Source: Phytoactinopolyspora halotolerans
Lineage (GTDB): Bacteria > Actinomycetota > Actinomycetes > Jiangellales > Jiangellaceae
NCBI RefSeq assembly: GCF_010550675.1
Contig: NZ_JAAGOA010000002.1
Location: 310,001 to 374,000 of the forward strand
Length of the DNA stretch: 64,000 nucleotides
Reading direction: 5' to 3'
Positions 59,880-64,000 of the stretch are shown here, piece by piece. Position 1 is the first letter of the stretch. Each line of letters begins with the position of its first letter. The translations under genes were made by a program, and so were the position numbers. Below the pieces are notes generated by a model, which was not told where the DNA came from, made no database searches, and saw nothing but the letters and a program-made list of their open reading frames with translations.

Positions 59880-61163
59880 CTACTCTCCTCGCGGGGGTGA
59901 CGTGTCGAATTTGAACGGCAGCGCCTCCACACAGCGCTCGTACTTGGCGATCAGCTCTTCCTGGCTCTGCGCGCCGATGAAGATCTGCGCCAGCTCGTAG
60001 CTGTAGCTGTCCTGGTGGGTGAGATCGGACAGCCACCGGCCCTCGTGCGCGATCACACGCACCGTGGCGTCCGGGTTCTCCCACTGCACGTGTGCGATCT
60101 CGTCGTGGGTGGGCACCCGGGTGGTCAGCCCGTCGGCGAAGCGGCGAAGAAACCACTTGGCGGCGACCGCATGCTCGCCCTGGCGGTGTGGCAGATCGGG
60201 ATCGCGGTTCAGCGCCAGCCGCACCATGGGGTAATGGTTCGACACGCCGTCCACCATCTGGAACAGCCGGGCATGCGACTGAGAGTGCCGCGGGTTGACC
60301 TCCAGAACGTTGATCGTGTCCTTGGCCGGATCCCAGAAGAACTCGATGTTGAGAGTCGAGTTGTCCAGCCCGGACTGGATGATGACGCGCCGGGTCACCT
60401 CTTCAAGCCGGCCGGCGACGTGCGGCGGGATGGCGGCGGGGTACTCGTAGCGCAGAAAGCTCGAGGTGTCCGGGTAATTGATCGACGCCACGATCCCGTA
60501 GATGTGCACCTTGTCGCCCTGCACGTACCCCTCGACCGTCAGTTGCTCTCCCGAGACATCCTCTTCCACGAGGCAGTACCGGCCGCTACCGGCGATCTCC
60601 GGCGGTGGGTGCAGGTGTTCGAGCACCTGCTCGAACGGTGCGCCCATCCAATCGATGCCTTCGGAGATGGTCTCCACGGCGGAGGCGAACTCGTGGTCGT
60701 TGCGCACCCGGAACGCCAAGGCAGAACTGGTCGACTTCACGGGCTTGATCCACATCGGGTAGCTCAGCTCTTCAGGCGGCCGGGTATCGGTCTTGGGGTC
60801 GATCAGGCCGAATGCGGGATGCTCGGCGATGACCTTCTGTTGCTCGAGCCTGCTCCAGTACTTGTGCTCGCATTTCACGACCGATTCCAGGCTGGGACCG
60901 GTGGTGCCGAAGCGCTCGCACAGAATCGGCACCAGGGAGCTGACCGGAAAGTCCCAATACCCGACGATCGCGTCGATCGTGTCATCGAAATGGTAGAGCT
61001 GACGTTCCGCGGCGGCGAGCAGTTCGGGTAGCCGGATCTCATCGGTGAGCAGCTCTTCTTTCGCGAGTAGGCGGTGGAAACGGTAATCCTCGGCGTGGGG
61101 CAGGGCGCGCAGGGTTTCCGCGTTCAGGTCGTCCAGTCCCAGGACGAAGATGTTCTTGGCCAT
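59880..61163 (-). CDS. ATP-grasp ligase
   Basis: The 427-aa protein has an N-terminal Rossmann-like part (FVLGLDDLNAETLRALP) and an ATP-grasp core: the Lys in YPMWIKPVKSTSSALAFRV, YCLVEEDVSGEQLTVEGYV, and the metal site NIEFFWDPAKDTINVLEVNP. Such enzymes join a carboxylate to an amine or thiol by way of acyl phosphate. AAGGAG lies before the ATG. The product is not predictable; coupling to a CocE-type hydrolase suggests peptide-like or modified amino-acid chemistry. Confidence 0.88.
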   Translation of the reverse strand: MAKNIFVLGLDDLNAETLRALPHAEDYRFHRLLAKEELLTDEIRLPELLAAAERQLYHFDDTIDAIVGYWDFPVSSLVPILCERFGTTGPSLESVVKCEHKYWSRLEQQKVIAEHPAFGLIDPKTDTRPPEELSYPMWIKPVKSTSSALAFRVRNDHEFASAVETISEGIDWMGAPFEQVLEHLHPPPEIAGSGRYCLVEEDVSGEQLTVEGYVQGDKVHIYGIVASINYPDTSSFLRYEYPAAIPPHVAGRLEEVTRRVIIQSGLDNSTLNIEFFWDPAKDTINVLEVNPRHSQSHARLFQMVDGVSNHYPMVRLALNRDPDLPHRQGEHAVAAKWFLRRFADGLTTRVPTHDEIAHVQWENPDATVRVIAHEGRWLSDLTHQDSYSYELAQIFIGAQSQEELIAKYERCVEALPFKFDTSPPRGE

Positions 61164-61331
61164 CGACGCTCCTTGTCTCGTCCCCTGTGGCACAGCGTTA
61201 CCCACGTGTGACCTGATGACTCGGTGATCTCTCGCCGACACCCCCGTCGGCGGCACCGTTTGCCTGCGCACACGCCGGGTATCGGCGACCACGACGAGCC
61301 ACGACGACGCACACAGCGAAGGGAAGCGTCC

Positions 61332-62516
61332 ATGAAGGCACTGACGTGGCACGGCAAGCGGGACGTGCGGGTCGAGAACGTGCCCGACCCACGGATCGAA
61401 GAGCCCACCGATGCGATCGTCGATGTGACGACGACGGCGATCTGCGGTTCGGATCTGCATCTGTACGAAGTCCTGGGGCCGTTCCTGGACGAAGGCGATA
61501 TTCTCGGCCACGAGGCGATGGGTGTGGTGCAGGAGGTCGGGTCTGACGTCAGCCACATCCGGCCCGGCGACCGCGTCGTCATGCCGTTCAACATCTCGTG
61601 CGGCACCTGCTACATGTGCGAGCGGCAGCTGTACGCCCAGTGCGAGACCACGCAGGTGCGCGAGCATGACAAGGGCGCGGCGATGTTCGGCTACACCAAG
61701 CTGTACGGCTCAGTGCCCGGCGCCCAGGCGGAGCTGTTGCGGGTGCCGATGGCTCAGTTCGGCCCGATCCCGGTACCCGAATGGGGCAGCGATCAGCATT
61801 GGCTGTACCTGTCCGACATTCTGCCCACGGCATGGCAGGCGGTGCAGTATGCAGGTGTCGGCGACGGCAGCACCGTGGCGGTGCTCGGGCTCGGCCCGGT
61901 GGGACAGTTCGCCACCAGGATCGCCAAGCACCGGGGCGCCCGGCGGGTGATCGGGGTCGACTCGGTGCCCGAGCGCCTGGATCGGGCGGCATCCTTCGGC
62001 GTCGACGTGGTGGACATGACCGAGGTGGACGACCTCGTCCAGCATCTGGTGACGATGGCCGACGGCCGCGGGCCGGACGCGACGATCGACGCCGTGGGCA
62101 TGGAGGCGCACGGCTCGCCCGGTGCCAAGCTGCTGCAGTCGGCGGTGAACGCGTTGCCCGATGCGGTGGCGGAGCCGATGGCCGAACGGTACGCGATCGA
62201 CCGTCTGGACGCGCTGCACACCGCTATCCGCGCGACGCGGCGGGGCGGCACGGTATCGATCAGCGGGGTGTACGGCGGCGCTGCCGACCCGATGCCGATG
62301 CTCGAGATGTTCGACCGGGGGCTGCAGATCCGCATGGGGCAGGCGCATGTGCGCCGTTGGACGGCAGAGCTGATGGCGCTACTCGGGGAGAACGACGTGT
62401 TCGGCGTCGACGACTTCGCCACCCACCAGCTCCCACTGGACGAGGCGCCGTCGGGCTACGAGATGTTCCAGCAGAAGTCGGACGGGTGCATCAAGATCAT
62501 CCTGAACGCCTCCTGA
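61332..62516 (+). CDS. Zinc-dependent alcohol dehydrogenase
   Basis: The 394-aa medium-chain dehydrogenase has catalytic zinc ligands in ICGSDLHLY and LGHEAMGVV, and the structural zinc cysteines in SCGTCYMCERQLYAQC. The NAD loop is VLGLGPVGQFA. Length and the insert before the NAD domain resemble glutathione-dependent formaldehyde dehydrogenase-like proteins used for general aldehyde metabolism. The ATG at 61332 was chosen. It is divergent from the ATP-grasp gene with no clear operator seen between. Confidence 0.92.
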   Translation: MKALTWHGKRDVRVENVPDPRIEEPTDAIVDVTTTAICGSDLHLYEVLGPFLDEGDILGHEAMGVVQEVGSDVSHIRPGDRVVMPFNISCGTCYMCERQLYAQCETTQVREHDKGAAMFGYTKLYGSVPGAQAELLRVPMAQFGPIPVPEWGSDQHWLYLSDILPTAWQAVQYAGVGDGSTVAVLGLGPVGQFATRIAKHRGARRVIGVDSVPERLDRAASFGVDVVDMTEVDDLVQHLVTMADGRGPDATIDAVGMEAHGSPGAKLLQSAVNALPDAVAEPMAERYAIDRLDALHTAIRATRRGGTVSISGVYGGAADPMPMLEMFDRGLQIRMGQAHVRRWTAELMALLGENDVFGVDDFATHQLPLDEAPSGYEMFQQKSDGCIKIILNAS

Positions 62517-62574
62517 CCTCGAACGTGGAACGGTGAGCGCGTTTGCCGTGGGCGGCACCGGGTAAGCGCGGGGC

Positions 62575-63903
62575 ATGACCGATGATCCCACTCTGCGCCC
62601 GCGCGTGCTCGTGGTCGGCGCCGGTTACGCCGGCCTGCACGCCGCGCGCCGGTTACAGTCGAAACTCCGCCCGAACGAGGCATCCATCACCGTCGTCGAT
62701 CCGCGGCCGTACATGACGTACCAGCCGTTCTTGCCGGAGACCGCATCCGGCGCCATCGAGCCGCGGCACGCCGTCGCCCCGCTTCGGGCGATGCTCAAGC
62801 GTTGTCAGGTATTGACGGGACGAGCGATCGGCATCGACCTGGAACGCCGATCGGTGCGGGTCGATGTGGTCGACGGCAACGAGGTGGATATCGGGTACGA
62901 CCTGCTCGTCCTGGCCCCCGGATCGGCTTCCAAGACACTGCCGGTGCCGGGGCTGAGCGAGCAGGCGGTCGGGTTCACCACCCTCGGTGAGGCGGTGTAC
63001 CTGCGTAACCACGTGCTCTCCCAGCTGGACCGGGCCGCCAGCACGATCGATCCGGTGCAGCGGAACAAGCTGCTGACCTTCATGTTCGTCGGCGGCGGCT
63101 ATGCCGGCATCGAGGCATTGGGTGAACTGGAGAACATGGCCCGGTTCGCCGCACAGCGCTACTATCCGACGCTCGACCCGGCCGAGATGCGGTGGATGCT
63201 GGTGGAAGCCGTAGACAGGATCATGCCGGAGGTCAGTCGATCGCTGGCGGACTACACCGTCGAGGTGTTGCGGCGTCGTGGCATCGAGGTGCGCATGGAG
63301 ACGACCGTCGACACCATGGAGGGCGGTCACGTCACCCTGTCCGACGGCGCCGAGTTCGATGCGGGCACGGTCGTCTGGACGACCGGCGTGGTGGCCGCAC
63401 CTGTCATCGCCGAGGCCGAGTTCGAGCACGACAAGCTGGGTCGTGTGCAGTGCACACCCTCCATGCAGGTCAAGGGTGTGCCGAATGTCTTCGCCGCGGG
63501 CGACTGCGCCGCCATACCGGACCTGACCTCGGAGGAGGAAGGGGCGACCTACCCGCCGACCGCACAACACGCGGTGCGTCAGGGGAAGCTGCTGGCCGAC
63601 AACATCCGCGCCATTCTCCGGGGACGGCCGGTGCGGGCCTTCGCGCACCGCAGCTCCGGCGCGGTGGCGACACTCGGATTACATCAGGGCGTCGCCGAAG
63701 TGTACGGCGCCAAGGTGCGCGGCCTGCCGGCCTGGATGCTGCACCGGCTGTATCACCTGTCGCAGATGCCGACAGCGAACCGCAAGTCTCGGGTGCTCGC
63801 CGACTGGGTGCTCGATTCGATGTTTCCCCGGCAGGTGGTGGCCATCGGGGAGTTGCACCGGCCGCGCCAGGAGTTCGCCGAACAAGCCCAGCGGCGTGAC
63901 TGA
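62575..63903 (+). CDS. NADH dehydrogenase type II-like FAD oxidoreductase
   Basis: The 442-aa protein has the FAD loop VLVVGAGYAGLHAARRL, the NAD loop FMFVGGGYAGIEALGELEN, and the C-terminal GDCAAIPDLTSEEEGATYPP typical of NDH-2 enzymes that pass electrons from NADH to quinone without pumping protons. The C-terminal amphipathic part (RQVVAIGELHRPRQEF) could bind the membrane. It is 58 bp after the alcohol dehydrogenase gene and may use its NADH. Confidence 0.9.
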   Translation: MTDDPTLRPRVLVVGAGYAGLHAARRLQSKLRPNEASITVVDPRPYMTYQPFLPETASGAIEPRHAVAPLRAMLKRCQVLTGRAIGIDLERRSVRVDVVDGNEVDIGYDLLVLAPGSASKTLPVPGLSEQAVGFTTLGEAVYLRNHVLSQLDRAASTIDPVQRNKLLTFMFVGGGYAGIEALGELENMARFAAQRYYPTLDPAEMRWMLVEAVDRIMPEVSRSLADYTVEVLRRRGIEVRMETTVDTMEGGHVTLSDGAEFDAGTVVWTTGVVAAPVIAEAEFEHDKLGRVQCTPSMQVKGVPNVFAAGDCAAIPDLTSEEEGATYPPTAQHAVRQGKLLADNIRAILRGRPVRAFAHRSSGAVATLGLHQGVAEVYGAKVRGLPAWMLHRLYHLSQMPTANRKSRVLADWVLDSMFPRQVVAIGELHRPRQEFAEQAQRRD

Positions 63904-64000
63904 ACCTGAGCACATCGCGCAGCGACGTTGCTGGGCCCAGCCGCGGCTACCACTGCGGCAGCGCCGCCGGCTACCAGCGCAGCAGCGCGGATATTCCGTC

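Noticed and set aside
1-64000. CRISPR array or prophage structural genes
   Set aside because: No regularly spaced repeats with unique spacers and no capsid, tail or terminase proteins were seen.

Overview
The window is GC-rich DNA from an actinobacterium. The signs are the codon use, the frequent GTG starts, the ECF41 sigma factor, the MmpL-type transporter, WYL and AraC regulators, DUF6221-like and HesB-like proteins, and long ATGA/GTGA-coupled operons. Hairpins with GATCAT-type arms recur after genes. I cannot name the species from sequence alone.

Region 1 (1-16406) is a tRNA-Arg(ACG) locus carrying an integrated element. The intact tRNA (329-401) is followed by a tyrosine recombinase. A 34-bp copy of the tRNA 3' end (370-403) recurs at 16373-16406 and bounds an element of about 16 kb. 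The element carries an integrase, an excisionase-like gene, GntR and other HTH regulators, VapBC, a MobF/TraA relaxase and a probable oriT region. No type IV secretion or replication genes are visible, so it looks like an integrative mobilizable element. Its cargo is a GNAT/RHH toxin-antitoxin pair (TacAT type), a TPR/Cys-cluster protein, a DUF4238 protein and a compact anti-phage operon. That operon encodes a TRIP13/Pch2-like AAA+ ATPase, an unrecognised 160-aa protein, a bacterial HORMA protein, a CD-NTase (cGAS-like) and an S-4TM pore-type effector: a type III CBASS. Its predicted promoter interlocks with the toxin-antitoxin promoter.

Region 2 (16.4-31.8 kb) is chromosomal flank. It begins with toxin-antitoxin debris: an HTH antitoxin, a truncated PIN gene, and an AraC regulator whose C-terminus is a VapB-like tail. 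It continues with a frameshifted DsbA-family gene, a metal-ligand-depleted MBL protein, a SnoaL-like protein, an ECF41 sigma/epimerase pair with a recognisable ECF41 promoter, an HTH/serine hydrolase pair behind two palindromes, TetR with an MMPL exporter, PNPOx with a WYL regulator, a MaoC hydratase, a Cmx-like efflux pump and an APH-like kinase.

Region 3 (31.8-54.6 kb) is a large glycan-utilisation locus. One operon encodes ROK kinase, SIS isomerase, GH38 alpha-mannosidase and a six-hairpin-like protein. A second encodes a double-MBL protein and LacI. GH84 beta-N-acetylglucosaminidase is transcribed divergently from the second. A seven-gene operon encodes an ABC sugar transporter, GH2 beta-mannosidase-like, GH1, a GH36/GH31-like hydrolase and an FAD oxidoreductase. 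Related 20-bp dyads with a TGTGGSAACG half lie upstream of all these units, which suggests one LacI regulon. The enzyme set (alpha-mannosidase, beta-mannosidase, GlcNAcase) fits N-glycan-type substrates.

Region 4 (54.7-64 kb) holds housekeeping and metabolic genes: a HesB-like protein, two DUF202 membrane proteins, transketolase, a CocE-type acyl esterase/peptidase coupled to an ATP-grasp enzyme, a zinc alcohol dehydrogenase and an NDH-2-like oxidoreductase.
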